NCBI RefSeq assembly: GCF_007896845.1
Contig: NZ_VOHS01000007.1
Span: 124,001-188,000 of the forward strand
Source of the DNA: Chitinophaga pinensis
Lineage (GTDB): Bacteria > Bacteroidota > Bacteroidia > Chitinophagales > Chitinophagaceae
Length of the DNA: 64,000 bases
Direction of reading: 5' to 3'
Made by a program: the position numbers and the translations under genes. Every line of letters begins with the position of its first letter. Within the stretch, counting starts at the first letter, position 1. Under the pieces are notes generated by a model, which saw only the letters and a program-made list of their open reading frames with translations, was not told where the DNA came from and did not search any database. Shown here one piece after another: positions 28,242 to 37,717 of this stretch.

Positions 28242-30364
28242 ATGTATATCAGAAAGGATTTTTACACTTCAATCATCTTGCTGTGTGTGGGACACCAGTG
28301 GGCGATGGCCCAGACTGACACTTCCAGGGCTAAGGACCTGCAGGGAGTGGAAGTAAAAGCCGTGCGTCTGGAAACGCTGACCAGCAAATCCGCCATGCCG
28401 GTAACAATCATCAACAGAAAAACGCTGGAGATGATGGGTAGCCGCAGACTGGATGAGGTGATGCGTGAACAGACCGGTGTGAACATCGTGAATGATATAG
28501 CCGCCGGATCACGTGCAATCGGTATGCAGATGCAGGGCTTTAGTTCGGATTATATCCTGATACTGATAGACGGACAGCCAATGATAGGCCGGAATGCAGG
28601 AAATTTTGATCTGTCGCGTATTACCGTTTCCGATATTGAGCGGATTGAAATAGTGAAAGGTGCATCATCCAGCCTGTTTGGTAGTGAAGCACTTGGTGGT
28701 GTGGTGAATATTATCACCCGCCAGAAAGTAAACGCTACACAAGGACAGGCAATCCTGCGGTATGGTTCACAAAATACACAGGATGCAACGCTGGAAGGAG
28801 AAATGCCTTTTGCAAAAGAAAAAGGTTCGGTGTCGCTGTCAGGTAATTATTACCATACAGATGGCTACAATGTGAACAGTTATCTCAGCAGAGGAGCAAC
28901 AGCGCCGCCATATGATAGTTATAGTCTGCAGTCCCGCTTACGCTATCGTTTAAGCAATGTACATCAGTTATTGCTTTCAGGTAGATGGGCCTTGCGTAAT
29001 TCACAGAATGAATCTGTATATAGTAGTGGTCAGACTGAAAACAGTACAAAGGATGTATTAAGTGAAAGTGATGTAAATGCCTCTGCTGTAATACAGTCTT
29101 CAGTCAGTAAACGATTCCGCCTGAATAGTCAGTATTATCTGACGCGCTATAGCTCCAGTCAGGATGTGAGCACAGGTAAGCAGGTCGCCTTGAAAGCAAA
29201 TGATTTTACCCAATATTTTCACCGGCTGGAAGAACAGTTTCTATATACACCTTCAGACAAACTATCCTTTACCGGTGGCGCAGGCGTCAATCTGGAAAGA
29301 ATGAATGATACAGAGTTTCATGGAGGCAATGATATGTGGAGCGGTTATGCTTATGCGCAGGGTGACTGGAAGGTGCTGACTAAACTAATGGCGCGTATAG
29401 GACTCAGATATGACCACAATGGGTTTTATGGTGGCCGGTTAAATCCGGTTGCGGGCATCAGTTACAATGTAAGTGAAAAAGTATTGCTGAGAGCTGCTGT
29501 CGGTACTGGCTATAAGACACCCGATTTCAAGAAGCGTTATCAGGTGTTTACTAATCCGCAGGCAGGATATACCGTGCTGGGGTAGAAGAAGTAGCAGGAA
29601 CGCTGGCGGAGATGCAGGCGGCAGGATTGATCAGTGAGATCAGACCGCTTGCCCGTAACATCAGCGCCGCGTTAAAACCAGAAACTTCTGTGTCTTACAA
29701 TGCGGGGGTGAGTATACAGGCACATACTGCCGTTAAACTGGATTTAAATGTATTCTATAATAGTCTGCACAATTTCATTAACACGGTGCAGGTCGCTACC
29801 AGAACAAATTATCAGCCTGTTTATTCCTACATCAATCTTGATCGTTCCTATACTGCCGGTGCAGAAGCCGGCGTAGTGGTAAGTCCGCTGAAAGGACTGG
29901 ATATCTCCGCAGGATACCAGTTACTATACGCAAAAGACAGAGGGGTGATGGATTCTATCCGTAATGGTAAGTATCCGTACAATAAAGTGCGGAACAGCAA
30001 TACGGGGGAAACAAATACCTCAAGAGTGAGTGATTATATCGGATTGGAAAACAGGTCCCGACATATGGCTAATCTGCGGTTATTCTATGAATATGCACCC
30101 TGGGGCATCAGTGCTACCTGTCGTGTAACATACAGGAGTAAGGCCGGATATGACGATGCTAATAACAACCGTTTTCTGGACAGGTATGATACCTTCATTG
30201 CAGGCTATGCGATGTTGTATGCTTCTCTCGAAAAGAAATTATGTAAGAACCATTTATCCGTACAGATAACGGCGGATAATCTGACCAATTATACAGACAT
30301 GCTTATGCCCGGTCAGCCCGGGCGCATCTTAATGGCCGGTTTAAAATGGCGCTTTTTTAAATAA
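28242..30364 (+). pseudogene. TonB-dependent receptor, interrupted by a one-base frameshift
   Basis: An outer-membrane receptor of about 707 aa when read through. The signal peptide ends WAMAQ. The plug includes VEVKAVRLETLTSKSAMPVT, SDYILILIDGQPMIGRNAGN and RIEIVKGASSSLFGSEALGG. The first frame runs to a TAG at 29583-29585. The second frame continues from about 29582 (VEEVAGTLAEMQAAG) through LKPETSVSYNAGVSIQ to a C-terminal MAGLKWRFFK. One extra G in the G4 run at 29579-29582 would restore ...YTVLGVEEVAG, as the family expects. HmuY-like lipoprotein genes follow at once. It may be intact in the living cell. Confidence 0.88.
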
Positions 30365-30372
30365 ATGAAACC

Positions 30373-31068
30373 ATGCGATACGCAACCCTGATCTGTATGT
30401 TAGCCGCTACCTTGTTAGCAGCCTCCTGTAAAAAGGATGAAAATAAGGATACAAAAGCCAGTTATGAAGATGGCGTGAGCACCGTTATCTATGATCTGGC
30501 CGGTGATACGGAAGCTTCTGTGGCTGATGGTGTAGAGGGAAAAGAACGAAGACCATTCAAAAGCTTCTATTTCAAATTAAAGACAAAGCTGCAGTCGTGG
30601 GATAGTACAGCGGCGAACCGTCGTAGTAATAGCTGGGATCTGGCTTTTACTGATGTGTATAATGCATTGGTATATGTGAATGATGGCAGCAATGCAAATG
30701 GTCCGGGTTACGGCGGACCGGGAAAAGGACTGATCATGGCGATTGATTCTCCTTATGCAAAAGTCACAACGGCGCCTTCTCCGGAAGCAATGAAAGAGAA
30801 TAATCTGAAGTTTGCCGGTTGGGATGGATACCCACAGGTTTACAATACGGGCTGGTACTTTTATTCATTAACAACCCATCTGGCTATTCCCATAAAGAAT
30901 CGCACGTTTGTCCTCATGACAGCTGAAGGTAAATATGCAAAGCTGGAACTGATCAATGTATATCAGGGTAATCCACCGGCGGTAACTGACCTCTACTGGC
31001 CTGCGCCTTATTTCACCTTCCGTTATTATGTACAGGAAGACGGGAGCAGGAACCTGAGAACGCCCTGA
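30373..31068 (+). CDS. HmuY-like lipoprotein
   Basis: A 231-aa lipoprotein with lipobox LLAASCKK near 14-21. It shares the HmuY pattern: NSWDLAFTDVYNALVYVNDG near 86-105, GPGYGGPGKG, GWYFYSLTTHLAIPIKNRTF near 161-180, then TAEGKYAKLELINVYQGNPP and a C-terminal FTFRYYVQEDGSRNL. It starts nine bases after the receptor and closely resembles the next gene, so the two look like a tandem duplication. Probable role: capturing haem or a related ligand at the cell surface. Confidence 0.82.
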   Translation: MRYATLICMLAATLLAASCKKDENKDTKASYEDGVSTVIYDLAGDTEASVADGVEGKERRPFKSFYFKLKTKLQSWDSTAANRRSNSWDLAFTDVYNALVYVNDGSNANGPGYGGPGKGLIMAIDSPYAKVTTAPSPEAMKENNLKFAGWDGYPQVYNTGWYFYSLTTHLAIPIKNRTFVLMTAEGKYAKLELINVYQGNPPAVTDLYWPAPYFTFRYYVQEDGSRNLRTP

Positions 31069-31100
31069 TAAGCAATTACTTTACTAAGTACACTCATTTT

Positions 31101-31889
31101 ATGCAAAAGATCACTCTTTTATGCATGGCCCTTGCCATGTTCATTATTGCCTGCTCAAAAGGCGACAAAAATACCCCGGAGGTACCAACACCGGAGGATA
31201 CCACTACGGTTGTCGATGTGAAAACAGGTGTATATACGCTGGTCAATCTGGCTGCGGATACCAATGCCACATCCGGTGCTGCTGCAAAGACGTTCTATTA
31301 TAGTCTGGAAACCCAGCGTACCATTCCTGCGTCACAGGTGCAGACATCTAACTGGGATATCGCCTTCAGTGGCACATACAACAGTACGATCCTGATCAAC
31401 AATGGTAAGGCGAAATTCTCTCCGGGATATGGTGGTCCGGGTATAGGAGGGATCTATCTGGTAAAAGATGCCGCTATTGATGCGGAATATTATGGCGGTG
31501 CGCAGAAAGCGATGAAAACAATCCCGGCGCGCAGGTTATTTGATAGTGCTTTTGCACATATAAAAACAATGCCGGTCAATGATGAGCAGTTGCTGACGAA
31601 TGACGGTGTGGGACTGGACTATTTTGGTCCGAGTACTGACGGATGGGCATTCTATGATTTCTACGGTTTACAGTTTCCTTCATCACCGGCTGATAGTGTA
31701 GCCCACGTATGCTACAGTATGCCACGCGCATTGATTATCAAAACCGCTAAAGGGCATTATGTGAAAATGGTGATCTATAGTATTTACAAAGGCGCACCTG
31801 AATTGCCGACCCGTTCTTATAAACCCGGATTTGTGACGTTTAAATATGCTATCCAGAAAGACGGCACCAGAAATCTCGACCTGAAATAA
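31101..31889 (+). CDS. HmuY-like lipoprotein, paralogue of its neighbour
   Basis: A 262-aa lipoprotein with lipobox FIIACSKG near 14-21. It keeps the elements seen in the preceding gene: SNWDIAFSGTYNSTILINNG near 82-101, FSPGYGGPGIGGIYLV, GWAFYDFYGLQFP, TAKGHYVKMVIYSIYKGAPE and FVTFKYAIQKDGTRNLDLK at the end. The two proteins clearly share a fold but differ enough for different ligands. It is 32 bases downstream on the same transcript. Confidence 0.82.
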   Translation: MQKITLLCMALAMFIIACSKGDKNTPEVPTPEDTTTVVDVKTGVYTLVNLAADTNATSGAAAKTFYYSLETQRTIPASQVQTSNWDIAFSGTYNSTILINNGKAKFSPGYGGPGIGGIYLVKDAAIDAEYYGGAQKAMKTIPARRLFDSAFAHIKTMPVNDEQLLTNDGVGLDYFGPSTDGWAFYDFYGLQFPSSPADSVAHVCYSMPRALIIKTAKGHYVKMVIYSIYKGAPELPTRSYKPGFVTFKYAIQKDGTRNLDLK

Positions 31890-31911
31890 TCAATCTCAAT
31901 ATATACCTGCA

Positions 31912-32631
31912 ATGAAGATCAAAAATCTGCTGCTGCCGGCATTGTCAGTCATGCTGCTGGCGACTGCCTGTAAGAAAACGGAAACAATTGAACCGCCTGC
32001 TCAGGCGAATAACAGGATACTCTCCTACAAGGTGACCAACGTACCCGATGCGGCCGTATACGGGGCGATTGACGACGATAAAGGGACAATTACACTGATA
32101 CTGCCATACTACTATTTTCTGACGGCTATTCAGCCTGAAATCAAGGTTTCTGAAGGGGCGACAGTAACACCCGGCAATGGTATACTGATCGATGATATTA
32201 CAAAAAAACTGACAGAAGGAACAAGCGTCGCATATGTAGTAACAGGTAAAGATGGCAGCAAGGCCACCTACAACCTGGTCCTGACTACCCAGCAACCGGA
32301 TATTGCGGTGGACGAGCTATCGCCGGATCCTGCGAATCCTCTGGTCTTGTACCATAGTGATCCGTCTACTTTTCAGTTCAATTTCTTCAGCATCACCGGA
32401 AAGAATTTCATACCACAACAGGAATCACTGGGGATCTTTTCCACTATCAGTTACCTGAATGAACAGGGTACGGTGGTATATACTGCTGTCAACGGAGACA
32501 ACTTTACCAACAGCATTGGTACGGCTGTCCCATCTGCAGCACAATTGCCTGCAGGTTTATACCGTATCCGGGTAACTTCTTATACACGTTCGGCAACGAT
32601 GAAGAATCCTGTAAAAGTTGAGACGCTCTAA
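31912..32631 (+). CDS. Surface lipoprotein with DUF5018/IPT-like domains
   Basis: A 239-aa lipoprotein with lipobox LLATACKK near 15-22. The first domain (about 35-125) has the pattern of short beta domains with IQPEIKVSEGATVTPGNG and TEGTSVAYVVTGKDGSKATY. The second half (about 150-239) looks like an IPT/TIG immunoglobulin-like domain (FNFFSITGKNFIPQQESLGI). I see no catalytic motif. It probably helps ligand binding or spacing at the cell surface beside the HmuY-like proteins. The family name is a tentative reading. Confidence 0.7.
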   Translation: MKIKNLLLPALSVMLLATACKKTETIEPPAQANNRILSYKVTNVPDAAVYGAIDDDKGTITLILPYYYFLTAIQPEIKVSEGATVTPGNGILIDDITKKLTEGTSVAYVVTGKDGSKATYNLVLTTQQPDIAVDELSPDPANPLVLYHSDPSTFQFNFFSITGKNFIPQQESLGIFSTISYLNEQGTVVYTAVNGDNFTNSIGTAVPSAAQLPAGLYRIRVTSYTRSATMKNPVKVETL

Positions 32632-32659
32632 ACGTTCTGTAATCATCTACATCAATTGA

Positions 32660-33628
32660 ATGACCATGACATTTTTTAATAAAACATATTCTCAGGTAGT
32701 AGCCACCGTATTGCTGGTATACTGGATGATAGCCGGCGCCTGTAGCAAAGAGAAGGTGGAAGCGCCTTATCCTTATCATGAACTGAAGACATTTAAAATC
32801 GTTGCCACTACCGGTGATACCATTCAGGCTGCTGTTGCAGATGGAAGTATCATACTATACTGGCCATTTGACGAACCGGTACCGGCAACCATCACGCCGT
32901 TGATATCAGTGTCTGACAAGGCAACTGTGTCACCTGCTTCAGGTACAGCTATTGCCATAAAGGACAGTGTATCTTATGTGGTGACTGCACAAACGGGTGC
33001 TACTGCTTCTTATAAACTACGGGTGATTGTGAATCAGCCGGACCTGCAGATCAATGATGGGATTGATATGGCCGGACAGCTGGGGGCTAATATGAGTATC
33101 GGGGGAATTACCTATTTGATACCAGATGTGAATATATCAAGTGCTTATCTGGTATCAGCAACAGGCGTGGAAACCAAATGTACGATCAATGGTTTCACAG
33201 AGCTGGGCGCTAATGACTATGCACTGGAAATGGCTACACCTGATGTGGATACAGGTAGCTATAAACTGAAAGTGGTGAGTGCCACTAAGACAGTAACAAG
33301 CGAAAGGGCTTTTGTAAAAGTCATCTATCCTTTGCCATCTGTAGTCGCACCGACAACGGCGATCACAGTTAAGAGAGGAGGCACATTTACTTTAAACGGC
33401 ACTAATATGAGAGGTATGCTGGCAGGAAGAGCCCGGCTGACCGGCGGACAGACCTATTACGATCTGGAGCTGGCGGAGTTTGACCTGACAAGTGTGACGT
33501 ATCGTATACCTGCCGATTTCCCATTGGGGAATTATAACCTGTTGCATGCGGCCTTCCGGAATTATCAGGGAGTGACGGTATATATGCGTGCAGGAACAAT
33601 TAATCCGGTTCTGATCATTACAGAATAA
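32660..33628 (+). CDS. Surface lipoprotein with DUF5018/IPT-like domains, second copy
   Basis: A 322-aa lipoprotein, with Cys near residue 28 in MIAGACSKE; ATG at 32666 is an alternative start. Its first domain repeats the layout of the preceding protein: ITPLISVSDKATVSPASGTA near 78-97, then VSYVVTAQTGATASYKLRVI. Two IPT-like parts follow, one with FTLNGTNMRGMLAGRARLTG. The same domain order in adjacent genes suggests duplication with an added module. Function is inferred only from position in the haem-type locus. Confidence 0.7.
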   Translation: MTMTFFNKTYSQVVATVLLVYWMIAGACSKEKVEAPYPYHELKTFKIVATTGDTIQAAVADGSIILYWPFDEPVPATITPLISVSDKATVSPASGTAIAIKDSVSYVVTAQTGATASYKLRVIVNQPDLQINDGIDMAGQLGANMSIGGITYLIPDVNISSAYLVSATGVETKCTINGFTELGANDYALEMATPDVDTGSYKLKVVSATKTVTSERAFVKVIYPLPSVVAPTTAITVKRGGTFTLNGTNMRGMLAGRARLTGGQTYYDLELAEFDLTSVTYRIPADFPLGNYNLLHAAFRNYQGVTVYMRAGTINPVLIITE

Positions 33629-33665
33629 ACATTGTCAATGGCGGCTGCCATACCGGAAAAGAAGA

Positions 33666-33693
33666 GAGCCGGACACTGGTACTGTCCCGGCTC
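33666..33693 (+). other. Intergenic hairpin before the last HmuY-like gene
   Basis: GAGCCGG (33666-33672) pairs with CCGGCTC (33687-33693), extended by ACA/TGT with one bulged C. No T-run follows, so it may be a processing or attenuation element rather than a terminator. Confidence 0.4.
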
Positions 33694-33746
33694 CCCGAAG
33701 ATCCGGAGAACAAATATCTTATCCTTAACATTTTAAAACTCTAAAA

Positions 33747-34505
33747 ATGAAAATCTTAGACACTGCCCCCAAATCAGCAGCCAAAACTACAAAAAATATT
33801 GCTCGCTCATTCTACGCGGTAGCGCTGGGTGCTATGGCAATATTCTCTTCCTGTCAGAAAGAGGGTGACCAGACAGCTCCTGCATTGTCTGGTGCTGATG
33901 TGACCACAGCGGCTACTAATCCGTCTACTGGTCAGACAGTATCTTTTAACTGCGATAGCACTTATGGTACCGTAACGCTGGATGCCAGCGGCGTGTATAA
34001 CGTGGCAAACTTTTTCCAGGGAATACAGGGTACTACCGGTAATCCTCCGCACATTGCACATTCTATTTACTACTACAGCCTTGCCGACAATGATGGTGGT
34101 TGCGATGGTTATGACCTGATCTTCAGTGGTACTGCCAATGCAGATATCAGCGTTCCTGCAGGTTATACTTTACAATACACCACAACTGCTTTTGCGAGCA
34201 TCACATCTTCTACCACAGGTACTTCCGTGAGCACTTTCGGTTACAACCGTATCCTGATGGCGCCGCCAACAGGTGCTACCACACTGAACACAGCTCATCC
34301 GGGATGGTATAACTATGATGTGGTAAATCACATTGTATATCCTATCGCTGAATGGGGTGTGGAAGTAAGTCTGATCGTAACGACCAGCACAAATGTAAAG
34401 TACAAAGTACAGTTACAGGACCTGTATTCAAACGGTACGCCTAATGCGACTGTACAGGCTAATAACTTCCCGTTCTTTAAATTCCGTTACAAGAGACTTA
34501 ACTAA
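33747..34505 (+). CDS. Divergent HmuY-like secreted protein
   Basis: A 252-aa protein with a basic N-terminal extension and a lipobox, MAIFSSCQK, near residues 30-38. The C-terminal half follows the HmuY pattern seen in 30373-31889: GWYNYDVVNHIVYPI near 186-200, then VKYKVQLQDLYSNGTPN and a final FPFFKFRYKRLN. The central region is Thr/Ser-rich and lacks the usual SWD(I/L)AF motif, reading CDGYDLIFSGTAN instead. The unusual leader and a 118-base gap with a hairpin suggest it may be expressed separately. Confidence 0.72.
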   Translation: MKILDTAPKSAAKTTKNIARSFYAVALGAMAIFSSCQKEGDQTAPALSGADVTTAATNPSTGQTVSFNCDSTYGTVTLDASGVYNVANFFQGIQGTTGNPPHIAHSIYYYSLADNDGGCDGYDLIFSGTANADISVPAGYTLQYTTTAFASITSSTTGTSVSTFGYNRILMAPPTGATTLNTAHPGWYNYDVVNHIVYPIAEWGVEVSLIVTTSTNVKYKVQLQDLYSNGTPNATVQANNFPFFKFRYKRLN

Positions 34506-34541
34506 TCTTTTTTTACTTTTTATCAGGCCAGCCGCCCTGAC

Positions 34542-34578
34542 AAAAAAGAAGGGCGCATCATTCTCATGATGCGCCCTT
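34542..34578 (-). terminator. Terminator of glutamine synthetase gene
   Basis: A perfect 13-bp stem (34549-34561 with 34566-34578) has a TCTC loop. On the minus strand it is followed by CTTTTTT, so it serves the minus-strand gene best; it could also stop transcripts from the left. Confidence 0.88.
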
Positions 34579-34608
34579 TCTGATTATCTACATGCAGTTA
34601 AGCGAGGC

Positions 34609-35613
34609 TTATAATGCAGTTTTTACAGTTTTGATGATTCTCGCTGCAACTTTGTAAGGATCTGCTGCGGAGTTTGGACGTCTGTCTTCCAGATAACCTT
34701 TCCAGCCTCTTTCTACAGTGGCAACAGGGATACGGATGGAAGCACCACGGTCAGATACACCGTAGCTGAAATCGTGGATAGACGCAGTTTCGTGCAGACC
34801 TGTCAGACGCAGGTGGTTGTCAGCACCGTATACATCGATGTGCTCACTTACCACAGGACGGAAAGCTTCACATACTTTGTCATACACAGCCTTGTCACCA
34901 GCAGTTCTCAGCAGAGTGTTGGAGAAGTTAGCGTGCATACCGGAACCATTCCAGTCCAGAGTACCTAATGGTTTACAATGCCAGTTGATAGAAACACCGT
35001 ATTTCTCACCGATTCTTTCCAGTAAGTAACGGGCGATCCAGATCTGGTCACCAGCTTCTTTCGCACCTTTTGCGAAGATCTGGAATTCCCACTGACCCGC
35101 AGCTACTTCCGCGTTGATACCTTCAACGTTCAGACCAGCTTCGATACAAACGTCCAGATGTTCTTCAACGATATCACGACCGAAGGCGTTATTAGTACCT
35201 ACAGAGCAGTAGTACTGACCCTGTGGGTTTGGATATCCATTATCAGGGAAACCTAAAGGCTTATTGTTACTTGGGTTCCACAGGAAGTATTCCTGTTCGA
35301 AACCAAACCAGAAATCATTATCATCATCTTCAATAGTAGCACGACCGTTCGTAGCGTGTGGTTTACCATTTGCTTCCAGCACTTCGCACATTACCAGATA
35401 CGCATTCTTTCTCTGAGGATCTTTTACAAAGAAAACTGGTTTCAGCAGACAGTCTGAAGAACCACCTGGCGCCTGTTTAGTAGAAGAACCGTCAAAGCTC
35501 CACATTGGAAGATCTTCCAGTTTACCACTGAATTCTTTTTCGATTTTGGTTTTACTTCTCAGGCTTTGGGTTGGTTGATAACCATCCAGCCAGATGTACT
35601 CAAATTTTACCAT
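34609..35613 (-). CDS. glnA: Glutamine synthetase, eukaryotic type (GSII)
   Basis: Makes glutamine from glutamate, ammonia and ATP in the cytoplasm. At 334 aa it is far shorter than the bacterial GSI (about 470 aa) and matches GSII. Typical segments are MWSFDGSSTKQAPGGSSDCL near 37-56, FGFEQEYFLWNP near 103-114, GINAEVAAGQWEFQI near 164-178 and HDFSYGVSDRGASIRIPVAT. The GSI adenylylation loop is absent, so regulation by that route is not expected. GSII is mainly eukaryotic and is known in scattered bacteria including Bacteroidota, so this gene reflects an old transfer. Confidence 0.94.
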   Translation of the reverse strand: MVKFEYIWLDGYQPTQSLRSKTKIEKEFSGKLEDLPMWSFDGSSTKQAPGGSSDCLLKPVFFVKDPQRKNAYLVMCEVLEANGKPHATNGRATIEDDDNDFWFGFEQEYFLWNPSNNKPLGFPDNGYPNPQGQYYCSVGTNNAFGRDIVEEHLDVCIEAGLNVEGINAEVAAGQWEFQIFAKGAKEAGDQIWIARYLLERIGEKYGVSINWHCKPLGTLDWNGSGMHANFSNTLLRTAGDKAVYDKVCEAFRPVVSEHIDVYGADNHLRLTGLHETASIHDFSYGVSDRGASIRIPVATVERGWKGYLEDRRPNSAADPYKVAARIIKTVKTAL

Positions 35614-35958
35614 TGGACTAATTGATATTTAATTATTTGTGCACTCCTGCAAGCGATCGTTTTGGCATTGTGGTGTCTTTTCCCCCTATACACTTCCTTT
35701 TGTACAGTTTGGTCGATTCGCTATGCAAAGAAAGTTATTAAAGCTGTTTTTGTCAACCGGTAATCCGATTTTTACCTTCCTCTTACTTTGAAATCAGGTA
35801 ATTCTTTGCAAAAATGGTTAAAAAAATGATATAGTAGTTAGTATTATATCATATAGTTTTTATTGTAATGTCTTTAGGGCTGTGCTATTGTGACTCTGCA
35901 TTTTTTTCGTAATTTCATCGGACTGTACTATTCTATAGGTCAACTTAAAACCACTTTG
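35614..35958. other. Divergent intergenic region, A/T-rich
   Basis: This 345-base region separates glnA (minus) from the S41 peptidase (plus). It is A/T-rich from about 35810 (AAAAAATGATATAGTAG) and must hold both promoters. I found no clear TAnnTTTG element in either direction and no convincing gene. Confidence 0.4.
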
Positions 35959-37446
35959 GTGAAAAAGAGAAACTCCCTGATCCAGCTACTGTTTTTATCC
36001 AGTTTATTGTTTGCCTGCAAAAAAGACAAACAATCTGAGCCGCCTCCTACGCCTGCCGAAGGCTCAAGAGAGCAGCTGACACTGGACTCCATTTATCTTT
36101 ATGCCCAGCAGGTCTACCTGTGGTACGATGCGCTGCCGGCATACGATGTTTTTAATCCCAGGCAATATGCAACCGGCGGTAATCTGCTGGAGAACTACCA
36201 GCGGGAGCTATATGCCCTTACTCAGTTAAAGATCAATGCTACGACGGGAGAGGCTTTTGAGTATTCCGGAACACCCGGTCATCCCAAATATTCTTTTATC
36301 ACTGAAGAAAGCCTCGACGGAGGCAGACAAGGTACAGTTGACCTGAATGATAAAGGAGATGATCTCGGCATAGGTCTTTCCGCTAATGGGAATACCGACG
36401 TACGTATCCGTATCGTACACCCTTCTTCTGCAGCAGCTGATGCCGGACTGACCCGCGGTATGAAAGTCACCGCCCTTAATGGCACACCTGTTACTGTGAA
36501 TTCAGGTTCTTTCATTGAATCCGCACTGGCACAGGCGACAGTGTCCATCACTATTCAAAGGGAAAATGGTACCACCAGCACAGTAAACCTCACACGTAAA
36601 AACTACACCACTACTGCAGTATTAAAAACAGCCATTCTGGATGCGGGTGCGCAGAAGGTGGGATACATCGCTTACAGCCGGTTTTCAAATTATAACGTAA
36701 CAAAAGCAGCACTGGATCAGGCATTCAGCCAGTTCGTCAGCGCCGGTGTTACCGCACTTGTGGTAGACCTGCGTTATAACGGAGGTGGGTACACACAGAC
36801 TGCCGAGTATATGGTCAATCATATTGCACCAGCTTCCCTGAATGGAAAGGTGATGTATACAGAATACTTCAATACCCTGCTGCAAAACGGACAGGCGCCT
36901 ATTCTGAAACAACAGCTGTATCGTAACGCTGCCGGAGAAACGGTGATGTGGAATGGTCATCTGGCCACTTATGCCGATCTGGATTACTCCGTTACAGGTA
37001 ATACTTTCAAGTTTGAAGATATCGGAGCACTGAATTCCGTAAAACAGGTCGTTTTTATTGTGAGTGGTAGTACTGCTTCGGCGAGTGAACTGGTCATCAA
37101 CAGCCTGAAACCTTATTTACCGGTGAAACTGGTGGGGCAGACCACTTACGGAAAACCTGTTGGTTTCTTTGGCCTGCGCATCGATAAATACACCGTATAC
37201 TTATCTAATTTTTCTATGAAGAATGCAGACGGATTCGGTGACTACTTCCATGGAATGGACGTGGATATCCCCTCTTCCGATGACGTAACGCACGATTTCG
37301 GAGATCCTGATGAAATGTGTCTGATGTCAGCACTCAATTACATAGAAGGTCATCCTGCAGGCCGTATAGGAGCTATTAAACCGGTCGTACACATGGGGCC
37401 GGCTTCCTTCAACGGCATGATCGAAACACGGTTGAAGCTGCATTGA
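35959..37446 (+). CDS. S41 family C-terminal processing-type peptidase (lipoprotein)
   Basis: A cell-envelope serine protease of about 495 aa. The GTG at 35959 gives a clean lipoprotein signal (lipobox LLFACKKD); an upstream in-frame GTG at 35890 would add 23 residues before it. A PDZ domain lies around VRIRIVHPSSAAADAGLTRG, and the S41 core has VDLRYNGGGYTQTAEYMVNH. The catalytic Ser is in SGSTASASELVINSLKP and the Lys in TTYGKPVGF. Similar Bacteroidota proteins are surface or periplasmic proteases with unknown targets. Confidence 0.9.
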   Translation: MKKRNSLIQLLFLSSLLFACKKDKQSEPPPTPAEGSREQLTLDSIYLYAQQVYLWYDALPAYDVFNPRQYATGGNLLENYQRELYALTQLKINATTGEAFEYSGTPGHPKYSFITEESLDGGRQGTVDLNDKGDDLGIGLSANGNTDVRIRIVHPSSAAADAGLTRGMKVTALNGTPVTVNSGSFIESALAQATVSITIQRENGTTSTVNLTRKNYTTTAVLKTAILDAGAQKVGYIAYSRFSNYNVTKAALDQAFSQFVSAGVTALVVDLRYNGGGYTQTAEYMVNHIAPASLNGKVMYTEYFNTLLQNGQAPILKQQLYRNAAGETVMWNGHLATYADLDYSVTGNTFKFEDIGALNSVKQVVFIVSGSTASASELVINSLKPYLPVKLVGQTTYGKPVGFFGLRIDKYTVYLSNFSMKNADGFGDYFHGMDVDIPSSDDVTHDFGDPDEMCLMSALNYIEGHPAGRIGAIKPVVHMGPASFNGMIETRLKLH

Positions 37447-37448
37447 TA

Positions 37449-37514
37449 TTTCCTTATATCGTAATGTTTTTTCCCGATTTGATCAACGTATTAGAATTGC
37501 TGCGGCTACCTTTG
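37449..37514 (+). promoter_or_regulatory. Site E: paired TTTCC boxes plus promoter of haem oxygenase/phytochrome operon
   Basis: TTTCC at 37449-37453 and TTTTTTCCC at 37467-37475 are 21 bp apart (CC to CC). TACCTTTG at 37507-37514 is a perfect -7 element, 34 bp after the second CC. GATTTGATCAACG after box 2 resembles the same position at site A. Transcription should start near 37521 and run into the response regulator gene. Confidence 0.72.
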
Positions 37515-37609
37515 CAACAGCTTCCTAATTAAAAGTGCTGTTTGTTTACTCCAAAAAGCAGACTTCTTTAGCAGAACATAAGTTTCTTTAACATTAATAA
37601 GTCCTTAAT

Positions 37610-37641
37610 GGTCTCGTCTCCTGAAAACTGGAGACGAGACC
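37610..37641 (+). promoter_or_regulatory. Leader hairpin of the phytochrome operon
   Basis: A perfect 12-bp stem, GGTCTCGTCTCC with GGAGACGAGACC, has an 8-base loop TGAAAACT. No T-run follows, so it is not a normal terminator. The loop and next bases, TGAAAACTGGA, recur at 37708-37718 around the start of the response regulator. Confidence 0.5.
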
Positions 37642-37717
37642 CAAGGCACAATTCCACAACTTCACTGCGTGTTTTGCAAGTTTATTTAAGTAATTTTAGC
37701 CGTTAAATGAAAACTGG

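Noticed and set aside
35681..35697. TTTTCCCCC and TTCC near glnA as a regulon site
   Set aside because: The boxes are about 14 bp apart and no -7 element follows at the required distance.
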